The translations under genes and the position numbers were made by a program. DNA of 64,000 nt from Pseudomonas sp. NFACC02 (lineage in GTDB: Bacteria; Pseudomonadota; Gammaproteobacteria; Pseudomonadales; Pseudomonadaceae): contig NZ_FOEO01000025.1 in NCBI RefSeq assembly GCF_900110765.1, forward strand, positions 1-64,000. Reading direction: 5' to 3'. Positions 1-8,845 of this stretch are shown here, piece by piece (position 1 is the stretch's first letter; every line of letters begins with the position of its first letter). The notes beneath the pieces are model-generated. The model worked only from the letters and a program-made list of their open reading frames with translations. It was not told where the DNA came from and did no database searches.

Positions 1-47
1 TCGCTTTCTTGATGCGTGCATCAATCGTCCGCGCTGCATTCTTAACT

Positions 48-200
48 GTAGGAGCGTGGCTTGTCCCGCGATCTGCCGGGAACCGGCAGCAAAACCGGTG
101 CATGCGGAGTGTCAGGTATAACCGGTTGCCTGATTTTGCTGCCGCTGCGCGCCAGATCGTCCGAGTGCGGCCCAGAGCAAGCTTGTTCCCACGGCCTCTG
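48..200. repeat. Degenerate REPIN-type palindrome
   Basis: The left half reads TGTAGGAGCGTGGCTTG followed by a CCCGCGATCTG core. This is the same sequence that recurs in many other gaps of this window. The right half (near 150-190) has lost most of the complementary arm and carries a CAAGCTTGTTCCCACGG-type end instead. No gene is supported here; open frames through it come from the repeat. Confidence 0.7.
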
Positions 201-247
201 GTCAGAATCAAAAGCCGCGAGCCGTGTTAAATACCGATACCGTCTGG

Positions 248-382
248 TGTAGGAGCGCGCTTGCCCGCGATCTGCCGGGAACCGGCAGCAAAACCGGTGC
301 ATGCGGCGTATCAGGCATAACCGGGTTGCCTGATTTTGCTGCCGCTACGCGCCAGATCGCGGGACAAGCCACGCTCCTACAA
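248..382. repeat. REPIN-type inverted repeat
   Basis: The arms TGTAGGAGCGCGCTTGCCCG and the complementary GGGACAAGCCACGCTCCTACA end enclose a spacer that contains a smaller GCCGGGAACCGGC hairpin. Two REP half-sites facing each other fit the REPIN organisation known in Pseudomonas. No REP-associated transposase is present in the window, so mobilisation would have to be in trans. Confidence 0.8.
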
Positions 383-735
383 GAGAGAGGTGTGCGGGAA
401 ATGGATGCACGAACCAAGAATGCGAGGAGCGTTAGCTCCAGCCCGAGTTGCTCTTGTACGCGACAGTCCAGACACCACAAATCGCGACTTGGGCGCAGGC
501 CAAACGTAGATGACGCGCAGTGGGTCGAGCGGCATGGATGCCGCGAGAGCGCCGTCAGGGCATGGATGCCCGTTCGGCGCGTGCCCACGGAGCGTCGTCG
601 GAGTGCGGGAACCCGAGGAACGAGGGCCAAGCCAGGAGCAAAGCGTTTTTGGTTACTTTTGTCGCTTTTTACAAAAGTGACCCGCTGTAAGAGCGGAACC
701 ACATGTAGCCGTTACCGCAGCAACGGATATACACC
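383..735 (+). repeat. About 300-base structured intergenic repeat, copy 1
   Basis: This element recurs inverted at 12843-13130 and direct at 13302-13665. Near its right end (about 648-735) lie successive hairpins: a stem from GGTTACTTTTGT with ACAAAAGTGACC, then CCGC/GCGG, then a third around GTTACCGC. The copies differ in sequence but keep the stems. It directly abuts the REPIN at 248-382. No protein is supported. Confidence 0.75.
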
Positions 736-751
736 CAGCCCCCATGCCCAA

Positions 752-775
752 TAAAAAGGCCCCCGAAAAGGGGCC
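752..775 (-). terminator. Terminator after livF
   Basis: On the minus strand GGCCCC and GGGGCC pair around a TTTTCG loop and run straight into a T tract (TTTTTATT). It lies about 35 bases beyond the livF stop codon and closes the liv operon. Confidence 0.85.
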
Positions 776-809
776 ATTTCTAAAGCTTTGCAAGCTGCAA
801 GAGAAGGGT

Positions 810-1511
810 TCACCCCCCCAAATACGCATCCCGTACCTTCGGATCCACCAGCAACTCAGCCCCCGAACCCTGCATCACCACCCGGCCGTTCTCCAGCACA
901 TACGCACGGTCGGCGATTTTCAAGGCCTGGTTGGCATTCTGCTCAACCAAAAACACCGTCACACCATCCCGACGCAACTGTTCGACGATCTCGAAAATCT
1001 GCTGAATGATGATCGGCGCCAGACCCAGCGACGGCTCGTCGAGCAGCAGCAGCTTAGGCTTGCTCATCAGTGCGCGACCGATGGCGAGCATCTGCTGTTC
1101 GCCACCGGACATGGTGCCGCCGCGCTGGTTGAAGCGTTCTTTCAGACGCGGAAACAGGGCCAGCACCTTGTCCATCTGCTCTTGATAATCACCCTTGTCC
1201 GTGAAGAAACCGCCCATGGCCAGGTTCTCTTCCACGGTCAGGCGAGCGAACACGCGGCGGCCTTCCGGCACCACGGCAATGCTCTTGCGCATGATCACCG
1301 AGGACTCCAGGCCCACCAGCTCTTCACCCATGTAACGGATGCTGCCGCTGTGCGCGCGCGGCGAACCGCAGAGGGTCATCAGCAGGGTGGATTTGCCGGC
1401 ACCGTTGGCGCCGATCAGGGTCACGATCTCACCCTGTTGCACGTCGATGCTGACGCCATGCAGCGCCTGGATCTTGCCGTAGAAGGTGGAAACGTTGTCG
1501 AACTGCAGCAT
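810..1511 (-). CDS. livF: Branched-chain amino acid ABC transporter ATPase LivF
   Basis: This is one of the two cytoplasmic ATPases that power uptake of leucine, isoleucine and valine. The 233-residue length is normal for the family. Walker A is GANGAGKST at residues 34-42, the ABC signature MSGGEQQ at about 134-140, and Walker B LLLLDEP at about 154-160. The switch region reads LVEQN instead of the usual histidine, as is common in LivF proteins. It is the last gene of the operon, starting immediately after the livG stop (TAAATG junction), and is followed by a strong terminator. The P. aeruginosa counterpart is called BraG. Confidence 0.95.
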   Translation of the reverse strand: MLQFDNVSTFYGKIQALHGVSIDVQQGEIVTLIGANGAGKSTLLMTLCGSPRAHSGSIRYMGEELVGLESSVIMRKSIAVVPEGRRVFARLTVEENLAMGGFFTDKGDYQEQMDKVLALFPRLKERFNQRGGTMSGGEQQMLAIGRALMSKPKLLLLDEPSLGLAPIIIQQIFEIVEQLRRDGVTVFLVEQNANQALKIADRAYVLENGRVVMQGSGAELLVDPKVRDAYLGG

Positions 1512-2279
1512 TTACGCTTCCCCCAGGTAGGCTTTGATCACTTCAGGATTGTCACGGATCTGCTCGGGTGTGCCGTCGGCCAGAGGCGTGCCCTGGTTGA
1601 TTACCACGATGTGGTCGGAAATGCTCATGACCAGTTTCATGTCGTGTTCGATCAGCAACACCGTGGCGTTGTGCTCGTTACGCAGCACGCCGATCAGCGC
1701 CTTGAGGTCTTCGGTTTCCTTGGGGTTCAGACCCGCAGCCGGTTCGTCTAGCATCAGGATGCGCGGACGGGTCATCATGCAGCGGGCGATTTCCAGACGA
1801 CGCTGCTGCCCGTATGCCAGCGTACCGGCAGGGCGGTTGGCGAAGGCTTTGAGGTCAACCGCTTCGAGCCAGTGTTCGGCGTATTCCATGGCCTCGCGCT
1901 CGCTCTTGCGATACGCCGGCGTCTTGAACAGACCGGACAGGAAGTTGGTGTTCAGGTGACGGTGCTGGGCGACCAGCAGGTTTTCCACGGCGGTCATTTC
2001 CTTGAACAGACGCACGTTCTGAAAGGTACGCACCACGCCCTTGCGCGCGATCTCGTGACCGGCCAGCCCTTGAATCGGTTCGCCGTCTAGCAGGATGGTG
2101 CCCGCTGTCGGCTTGTAGAAGCCCGTGAGGCAGTTGAACACGGTGGTCTTGCCGGCACCGTTAGGGCCGATCATCGACACCACCTGTTTCTCGTTCACGG
2201 TCAGACCTACGCCGTTGACCGCCAACAGGCCGCCGAAGCGCATGCTCAAGCCCGAAGCTTGCAGAAGTGGACGGCTCAT
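1512..2279 (-). CDS. livG: Branched-chain amino acid ABC transporter ATPase LivG
   Basis: Second ATPase of the transporter, 255 residues. Walker A GPNGAGKTT lies at about 38-46, the signature AYGQQ at 155-159, Walker B ILMLDEP at 174-180 and the switch histidine is in LLIEHD (H212). A longer helical segment before the signature, typical of LivG, is present. Its start overlaps the livM stop by one base (TGATG), so translation is probably coupled. It should form the nucleotide-binding heterodimer with LivF under the LivH/LivM permease pair. The P. aeruginosa name is BraF. Confidence 0.95.
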   Translation of the reverse strand: MSRPLLQASGLSMRFGGLLAVNGVGLTVNEKQVVSMIGPNGAGKTTVFNCLTGFYKPTAGTILLDGEPIQGLAGHEIARKGVVRTFQNVRLFKEMTAVENLLVAQHRHLNTNFLSGLFKTPAYRKSEREAMEYAEHWLEAVDLKAFANRPAGTLAYGQQRRLEIARCMMTRPRILMLDEPAAGLNPKETEDLKALIGVLRNEHNATVLLIEHDMKLVMSISDHIVVINQGTPLADGTPEQIRDNPEVIKAYLGEA

Positions 2280-3537
2280 CAGCGTTCCCCTTTGAGTTTC
2301 ATGACGGGACGCTGCATTGGCAGGAAGCCCTGAGGACGCCAGATCATCATCAGCACCATCAAGGCGCCGAAGCCCAACATCCGGTATTCGCTGAATTCGC
2401 GCAGCAGTTCAGGCAACAGAATCATCACCACCGCAGCGAGAATCACGCCCAATTGCGAGCCCATGCCGCCCAATACCACGATGGCGAGGATGATCGCTGA
2501 CTCAAGGAACGTGAACGATTCCGGAGTAATCAGGCCTTGGCGCGCGGCAAAGAAGCTGCCGGCGAAACCGGCGAACGCGGCACCCAGGGTGAACGCGGAG
2601 AGCTTGATCACGGTAGGGTTCAAGCCCAGTGCGCGGCAGGCGATTTCATCTTCGCGCAGGGCTTCCCACGCGCGACCGATCGGCATGCGCAACAGGCGGT
2701 TGATTACGAACAGGGCCAACAGCGCCAGGAGCAGGGCGATCAGGTAGAGGAAGATCACCTTGTTGATGGAGTTGTATTCCAGGCCGAAATATTCGTGGAA
2801 GGTCTGCATGCCTTCAGCGGCCCTGCGTTCGAAGCTCAGGCCGAACAGCGTCGGTTTTTCGATGTTGCTGATGCCGTTCGGACCGCCGGTGATGTCGGTC
2901 AGGTTACGCAGGAACAGGCGAATGATTTCGCCGAAACCCAGCGTCACGATGGCCAGATAGTCGCCGCGCAGGCGCAGCACCGGGAAGCCCAGCAGAAAGC
3001 CAAAGGTCGCTGACGCCAGACCGGCCAGCGGCAGGCAGATCCAGAAACCGAGGCCGAAGTAATGCTGCAGCAGGGCATAGGTGTAGGCGCCGACGGCGTA
3101 GAAGCCGACGTAGCCCAGGTCCAGCAGACCCGCCAGGCCAACCACGATGTTCAGGCCCAGACCCAGCATCACGTAGATCAGGATCAGCGTGGCGATGTCC
3201 ACCGCGCCACGCGAGCCGAAGAACGGCCAGACCAGGGCGGCGATGACGATTGCACCGAGGAACCAGCGCTGGGTCGACGGCAGGGTCAGGAAATTGCTGG
3301 CCTTGTCCGACACCAGTTGCTTTTGCGGGCGCGAACGCCACATGGCGCTGATCTGCTCATTGAACAGCACGCGCAGAAACATCAGCAACGCGGCGGCGAA
3401 AATCACCAGCACGGTGGTGGTGCTGGCACCGACAACCGCCAGGTTGACCCCGACGATGTCCAGTTTGAGCCCGAGAATCGGGTAAGCGACGGCCAGCACC
3501 AGCACTGCGCTGAAGAGGGCCGATTTGAGATTCCTGG

Positions 3538-3541
<4 letters not shown>
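2279..3541 (-). CDS. livM: Branched-chain amino acid ABC transporter permease LivM
   Basis: Inner-membrane permease of 420 residues. The C-terminal two thirds carries the LivM core, with [20 protein letters not shown] near residues 127-146 and the cytoplasmic coupling region around [17 protein letters not shown]. The first 100 or so residues form an extra membrane segment plus linker, as is usual in gamma-proteobacterial LivM. The start overlaps the livH stop by four bases (ATGA). It pairs with LivH as the translocation pore; the P. aeruginosa name is BraE. Confidence 0.95.
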
Positions 3542-4467
<926 letters not shown>

Positions 4468-4628
4468 TGCCGCGCTCCTAAAAACCTTCTCGGTGTTCCA
4501 CTGGTGAAGTCTTTTTCCCGCTCGCGCGTCGTGATCTACGTCCGCGTTCGGCACGAGCCCAGTGAATCACTGGTGCGGTTTCAAGATGTTCAGGGCATCA
4601 GGGTTCTTGTGAAACCCCGCGTCCCAAC

Positions 4629-4660
4629 TAAAACAAAGCCCACTGCGGTTGCAGTGGGCT
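4629..4660 (-). terminator. Intra-operon terminator or attenuator
   Basis: Minus-strand AGCCCACTGC and GCAGTGGGCT pair around AACC and are followed by TTTGTTTTAG. It lies 25-56 bases after the binding-protein stop and before livH. Partial termination here would give an excess of periplasmic binding protein over permease, a common arrangement for ABC importers. The hairpin is seen; the readthrough is inferred. Confidence 0.85.
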
Positions 4661-4684
4661 CCGGGTTCAACATGAGGCGTGTGA

Positions 4685-5812
4685 TTACTTCACAGGGGCT
4701 TCAGTCTTGGTGCCATCTTTGTGCCAGGTGTAAACGACGAATTTGAAGTCTTTCAGGTCACCCTTGGCGTCGAAGGACAGATCGCCGGTAGGGGTCTTGA
4801 AGGTGCCTTTGTGGATGGCGTCAGCCACTTTGGCGGTGTCTTCGGACTTGGCGGCTTTGATGCCTTCGGCGATCACTTCAACAGCAGCGTAGGCCGGGAA
4901 CACGAACGGACCGCTCGGGTCTTCTTTCTTCGCTTTGAATTCTTCTACCAGTGCCTTGTTGGCGGGGTCCTGGTCGAAGGACTTCGGCAGGGTCACCAGC
5001 AGGCCTTCGGAAGCGTCCTGAGCGATCTGCGAGATCGACGCGTTACCCACGCCTTCCGGACCCATGAAGCCGGCTTTCAGGCCTTTTTCCTGTGCCTGAC
5101 GCAGGATCAGACCCAGCTCAGGGTGGTAGCCGCCGTAGTAAACGAAGTCGACGTTGGCTTGCTTCATTTTGGCGATCAGCGAGGAGAAGTCCTTGTCGCC
5201 GGCGTTGATGCCTTCGAACAGGGCGACTTTCACGCCGTCTTTTTCCAGCGTTTGTTTAACGGCAGTGGCGATACCTTCACCGTACTGCTGCTTGTCGTGG
5301 ATGACCGCAACGATCTTCGGCTTGACCTGTTTGGCAATGTATTCACCCGCCGCCGGGCCTTGAGCGCTGTCCAGGCCGATGGTGCGGAACACCATTTTGT
5401 AGCCACGGTTGGTGATTTCCGGGCTGGTGGCCGCCGGAGTGATCATGATGACGCCTTCGTCTTCGTAGATGTCGGACGCAGGCTGAGTGGAGCTGGAGCA
5501 CAGGTGGCCGACCACGAATTTCACGCCGTCGTTGACCACTTTGTTGGCGACTGCGACCGCTTGTTTAGGGTCACACGCGTCGTCGTATTCAACGGCTTCG
5601 AGTTTCTTGCCATCGACGCCGCCTTTGGCGTTGATGTCAGCGATGGCCATTTTGGCGCCGCTGAACTGCATGTCGCCGTATTGGGCAACAGCACCGGTCT
5701 TGGGACCGGCGATACCGATCTTGATGGTGTCAGCTGCGAACGAATGGCTGGCAACCCCCGCCAGAACCAGTGCGGCAAACAGCTTGGAAATCTGATTAAT
5801 ACCCTTAGTCAT
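4685..5812 (-). CDS. livK: Branched-chain amino acid periplasmic binding protein (BraC/LivK)
   Basis: Periplasmic solute-binding protein of 375 residues. It begins MTKGINQ, with a signal peptide ending in SHSFA before ADTIKIGIAGP. The start at 5812 has GGAG just upstream and puts the signal peptide at the N terminus; the longer frame from 5902 does not. The family features GAVAQYGDMQFSGAKMAI and VKFVVGHLCSSSTQPASD are visible. It is the first gene of the liv operon and separated from livH by a terminator-like hairpin. The P. aeruginosa homologue is BraC. Confidence 0.95.
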   Translation of the reverse strand: MTKGINQISKLFAALVLAGVASHSFAADTIKIGIAGPKTGAVAQYGDMQFSGAKMAIADINAKGGVDGKKLEAVEYDDACDPKQAVAVANKVVNDGVKFVVGHLCSSSTQPASDIYEDEGVIMITPAATSPEITNRGYKMVFRTIGLDSAQGPAAGEYIAKQVKPKIVAVIHDKQQYGEGIATAVKQTLEKDGVKVALFEGINAGDKDFSSLIAKMKQANVDFVYYGGYHPELGLILRQAQEKGLKAGFMGPEGVGNASISQIAQDASEGLLVTLPKSFDQDPANKALVEEFKAKKEDPSGPFVFPAYAAVEVIAEGIKAAKSEDTAKVADAIHKGTFKTPTGDLSFDAKGDLKDFKFVVYTWHKDGTKTEAPVK

Positions 5813-6140
5813 GATGCTCCACTCTTGCGTTGTAGTTTTTATAATCCTGACGGCCAAAAGCTGCAGGACCGGATTGATATATCCAGGCCACACCCCCGGC
5901 AACTGTACCGGAACAGTTTAGAGCGCCGGTCGAGCGCTTGAAAAGCTGGCTGCAGGGGGCAAAACCTGTTGATGTCGCTTAATCGAAAGAAAGATACACA
6001 ATCAAGCCGGTCTATCGACGAACCGGAGCCGTCTATCCACCGACCTGAGCGAAGTTCTCTGCAATCAATCACTTGAATCCGGGTTTGTCGGCCGGGAAGG
6101 CGGCGCTATCATGACGCCGATTTTCCAAACGGTGAAACCC
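5813..6140. promoter_or_regulatory. Divergent intergenic region upstream of the liv operon
   Basis: This 328-base gap separates the liv binding-protein gene (minus) and the DUF2288 gene (plus). It contains an 18-base near-palindrome AACTGTACCGGAACAGTT at 5901-5918, about 90 bases upstream of the livK start. A TTGCCG and a GATATATC lie on the minus strand between it and the gene, but their spacing (about 15) is poor, so I do not assign a promoter. Nothing coding is seen. Confidence 0.4.
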
Positions 6141-6440
6141 ATGACGCAAGAACCTAGCACCCTCTATGCCAAACTGCTTGGCGAAACGGCCTCAATCTCG
6201 TGGAAAGAATTGCAACCTTTCTTTGCCAAGGGTGCCCTGTTGTGGGTCGAGCCTTCGCAGGATTTGATCGCGGTTGCCGAATCATTTGCCGAGAATGCCG
6301 AGGCGAAGGTCGCGGCCTGGCTGGGCACGGGGGAGGTCGGCAAGGTCTCTGAATCAACGGCTCTGGACTTGCTGGAGCGCGACCCGCCGCTTTGGGCGGT
6401 CGTGGTTGCACCTTGGGTGTTGATCCAGGAAAGGGCGTGA
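6141..6440 (+). CDS. DUF2288 family protein
   Basis: Small soluble protein of 99 residues starting MTQEPSTLYAKLLGETASIS. The WKELQPFFAKGALLWV segment is the recognisable part of the DUF2288 family, whose function is unknown. I prefer the ATG at 6141; an upstream in-frame ATG at 6111 would add ten residues. No signal peptide or membrane segment is visible. It stands alone, divergent from the liv operon. Confidence 0.8.
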   Translation: MTQEPSTLYAKLLGETASISWKELQPFFAKGALLWVEPSQDLIAVAESFAENAEAKVAAWLGTGEVGKVSESTALDLLERDPPLWAVVVAPWVLIQERA

Positions 6441-6634
6441 GGGTTGGTTGTGCGCTGATTTGGTGCGGACGCTGATGGCAAAGTGGGTAGGTTGGTAACT
6501 GACGGTGTGCACTTGGTACCGGAAGATCAATCCCTGCGGGAACGCCACCCCGGGGCGCTCCCACGGTTAAGAACGCGGCAGGGCGACTGATGCACTAATC
6601 ATAAAAGTCTTGTGCAACGTGGGAAGAGGGCCCA

Positions 6635-7054
6635 TTAAACCCTCAATTCAAACCCTCCGTCCTCCACGCATACTGATTCAGAAATCACTCCCGTCGACCA
6701 TGCTGCTCCAGAAAGCACCGGCTGAATGATGGCCGCGAGCCCAAATGCTGCACGGGCAGCGTCACAGTCCGGATTGTGCTGGCCATCGGTCCATGAGGCC
6801 TCGAACTCTCTGCAGGTGCTGGAGCGCTGCGCGTAGATCGAGCAACGCGTTCCTGTCCCCACTTCCCCCTCAAGGGCGGTGCAGCGCACGGATTTGCAAT
6901 CGGTTCCCAGCATCGCGACCCGGCTGGGGCTGATGCTGCTGACCAGCTCGTCGGGCACGGTTCCACCCGCCGATGTGCATTCTCCCCAAAAAAAAGACAC
7001 ACGAAAGTGTGAACAGCAGGCACCACAATTCAGGCACGGACTGGCTTCGGACAT
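6635..7054 (-). CDS. YkgJ-family cysteine cluster protein
   Basis: 139 residues opening MSEASPCLNCGACC, the CxxCxxCC start of the YkgJ (zinc- or iron-chelating cysteine cluster) family. Further cysteines follow in TDCKSVRC, TRCSIY and STCREF, enough to hold a metal. The C terminus (AAFGLAAIIQPVL) is less conserved. No good Shine-Dalgarno precedes the ATG, so the start is the weak point. Function in the family is not established. Confidence 0.85.
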   Translation of the reverse strand: MSEASPCLNCGACCSHFRVSFFWGECTSAGGTVPDELVSSISPSRVAMLGTDCKSVRCTALEGEVGTGTRCSIYAQRSSTCREFEASWTDGQHNPDCDAARAAFGLAAIIQPVLSGAAWSTGVISESVCVEDGGFELRV

Positions 7055-7334
7055 GGACGTTAACCGAGGAGAATGAGTCAGGAAAGGGGATGAATCGGCG
7101 GGCTATTCTAGGCTTTCCATGGCGGCTGGGAAGTAGGCCGAGAAAATATTTCTGGATGTGTATGACGCTTGAAATGCGCAGGCATGAGGGGAGTGTCTGG
7201 CCATCTGGAAACGCCCTTGAGATGGGCTTACATCAGCCTTGCGAATGATCAAAGACAAGGCCGGCATCCCTGACTAGATTCCATATCTCCGGCTTAGTGG
7301 TGTCTGGCCAAAAAAACAATAAAGAGATCGACAC
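7055..7334. other. Gap upstream of the MFS gene
   Basis: Divergent region between the YkgJ-type gene (minus) and the MFS gene (plus). I see no convincing hairpin, operator or small gene. It presumably holds both promoters. Confidence 0.4.
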
Positions 7335-8690
7335 ATGGATCATTCGACTCAGGCAGCGAACGCGTGGCGCATATTGTTTTTGCTGTTTCTGGCCAACCTG
7401 TTCAATTTCTTCGATCGCACCATCCCCGCGATCATCATCGAGCCGATCCGCAAGGAGTGGCTGTTGAGCGACTTTCAGCTGGGCATCATCGGTACGGCGT
7501 TTACCCTGGTCTACGCCATCGCCGGTTTGCCGCTCGGTCGCATGGCGGACAACGGGTCGCGCCGCAAGCTGATGGGCTGGGGGCTGGCCGTGTGGAGTGG
7601 TCTGACGGCAGTGAATGGCCTGGTCGGTAATTTCTGGGCGTTTCTGTTGGTGCGCATGGGCGTGGGCATTGGCGAAGCGAGCTACGCGCCTGCGGCCAAC
7701 TCGTTGATCGGTGATCTGTTTCCTGCGCACAAGCGGGCACGGGCGATGGGGATATTCATGCTCGGCTTGCCGCTGGGCCTGTTGCTGGCCTTCTTTACCA
7801 TCGGCGCGATGGTCAAGGCGTTCGACAGCTGGCGAGCGCCGTTCTTCATCGCCGCTGTACCGGGGTTGCTGCTGGCGGTGTTCATGTTTTTCATTAGGGA
7901 GCCCGCACGCGGCGCCGCTGAAAGCGTGGCGATGTCGCAGGAAAAGATCGACCGGCCAATCCGTCGCGTCTTGGCGGTCCCCACGTTCCGCTGGCTGGTG
8001 CTGGCGGGCCTGGCGTTCAACTTTGCGACCTACGCGTGCAACTCGTTCATGGTGCCGATGCTACAGCGGTACTTCCTGCTCTCGTTGCAGGACGCCGCGA
8101 TGGCGACGGGGATCATCGTCGGTGTGACCGGGCTGGTGGGTTTGACGCTGGGAGGCTGGATCGCTGACAAACTGCACCAGCGTTTCGCCAACGGGCGACT
8201 CATGTTCGCGGCGTTGAGCATGGCCATCGCGTGCCTGTGTACCGGCTATTCGCTGCACGCCGGGCGCATCGAGATCGGTGTGTTCGTGGCTGTGTTCAGC
8301 GTTGGCTGGTTGTTTTCCTACAACTTCTATACCTGCGTTTACACGGCGATTCAGGACGTCGTGCAGCCTCGACTGCGGGCCACGGCGATGGCGCTGTTCT
8401 TTGCCGGGCTGTACCTGTTGGGTGGCGGCCTGGGACCGGTGGTGGTGGGTTTGCTGTCTGATCACTTTGCCCATTCGGCGATGTACGCCGCCCAGGTGGA
8501 ACAGATGACCGAACCCTTCAAGGCGGTCGGCCTGCATGATGCGATGTACCTGATCCCGGTCGCCTTGTTTTTTGCGCTGGTATTCCTGGCGCGGGCGTCT
8601 AAATGCTTCAGCCGCGATGCGCAGCGGATGCGCGAAGGGATGGTGGCCGATGAGCCGGTGGGGCAGGGCGTGAAGCCGTCGGTGGTGTAA
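7335..8690 (+). CDS. MFS transporter, spinster-like
   Basis: Inner-membrane major facilitator of 451 residues with twelve predicted hydrophobic segments. The N-terminal NLFNFFDRTIPAIIIEPI, the loop 2-3 motif GRMADNGSRRKLMG and GIGEASYAPAANSLIGD match the spinster-type branch. The substrate cannot be read from sequence; family members are often annotated for sugar, organic acid or lipid-like substrates. It has its own terminal REPIN and no operon partner. Confidence 0.85.
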   Translation: MDHSTQAANAWRILFLLFLANLFNFFDRTIPAIIIEPIRKEWLLSDFQLGIIGTAFTLVYAIAGLPLGRMADNGSRRKLMGWGLAVWSGLTAVNGLVGNFWAFLLVRMGVGIGEASYAPAANSLIGDLFPAHKRARAMGIFMLGLPLGLLLAFFTIGAMVKAFDSWRAPFFIAAVPGLLLAVFMFFIREPARGAAESVAMSQEKIDRPIRRVLAVPTFRWLVLAGLAFNFATYACNSFMVPMLQRYFLLSLQDAAMATGIIVGVTGLVGLTLGGWIADKLHQRFANGRLMFAALSMAIACLCTGYSLHAGRIEIGVFVAVFSVGWLFSYNFYTCVYTAIQDVVQPRLRATAMALFFAGLYLLGGGLGPVVVGLLSDHFAHSAMYAAQVEQMTEPFKAVGLHDAMYLIPVALFFALVFLARASKCFSRDAQRMREGMVADEPVGQGVKPSVV

Positions 8691-8717
8691 CCCTGGTACG
8701 AAACTGTTTGCGAACCC

Positions 8718-8810
8718 CTGTAGGAGCGCGCTTGCCCGCGATGGCGTCGGCACATCCAACAGAGTGGGTGACAGACATACCGATATCGCGGGCAAGCGCG
8801 CTCCTACAGG
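8718..8810. repeat. REPIN-type inverted repeat
   Basis: Left arm CTGTAGGAGCGCGCTTGCCC and its reverse complement at the right end enclose about 50 unrelated bases. It sits between the convergent ends of the MFS gene and rapA. Confidence 0.85.
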
Positions 8811-8845
8811 TTTTGTGTTCGCCGCATCATCTGCGGCAAGGCGGG

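Noticed and set aside
208-754. Overlapping open frames of 160-180 codons in the first 750 bases
   Set aside because: They run through REPINs and the structured repeat; the same peptide strings recur at every repeat copy, so they reflect DNA repeats and not genes.
744-1751. Long open frame of 335 codons on the plus strand across livF and livG
   Set aside because: It is antisense to well-conserved ATPase motifs, is rich in His and Gln as GC-rich shadow frames are, and has no ribosome site.
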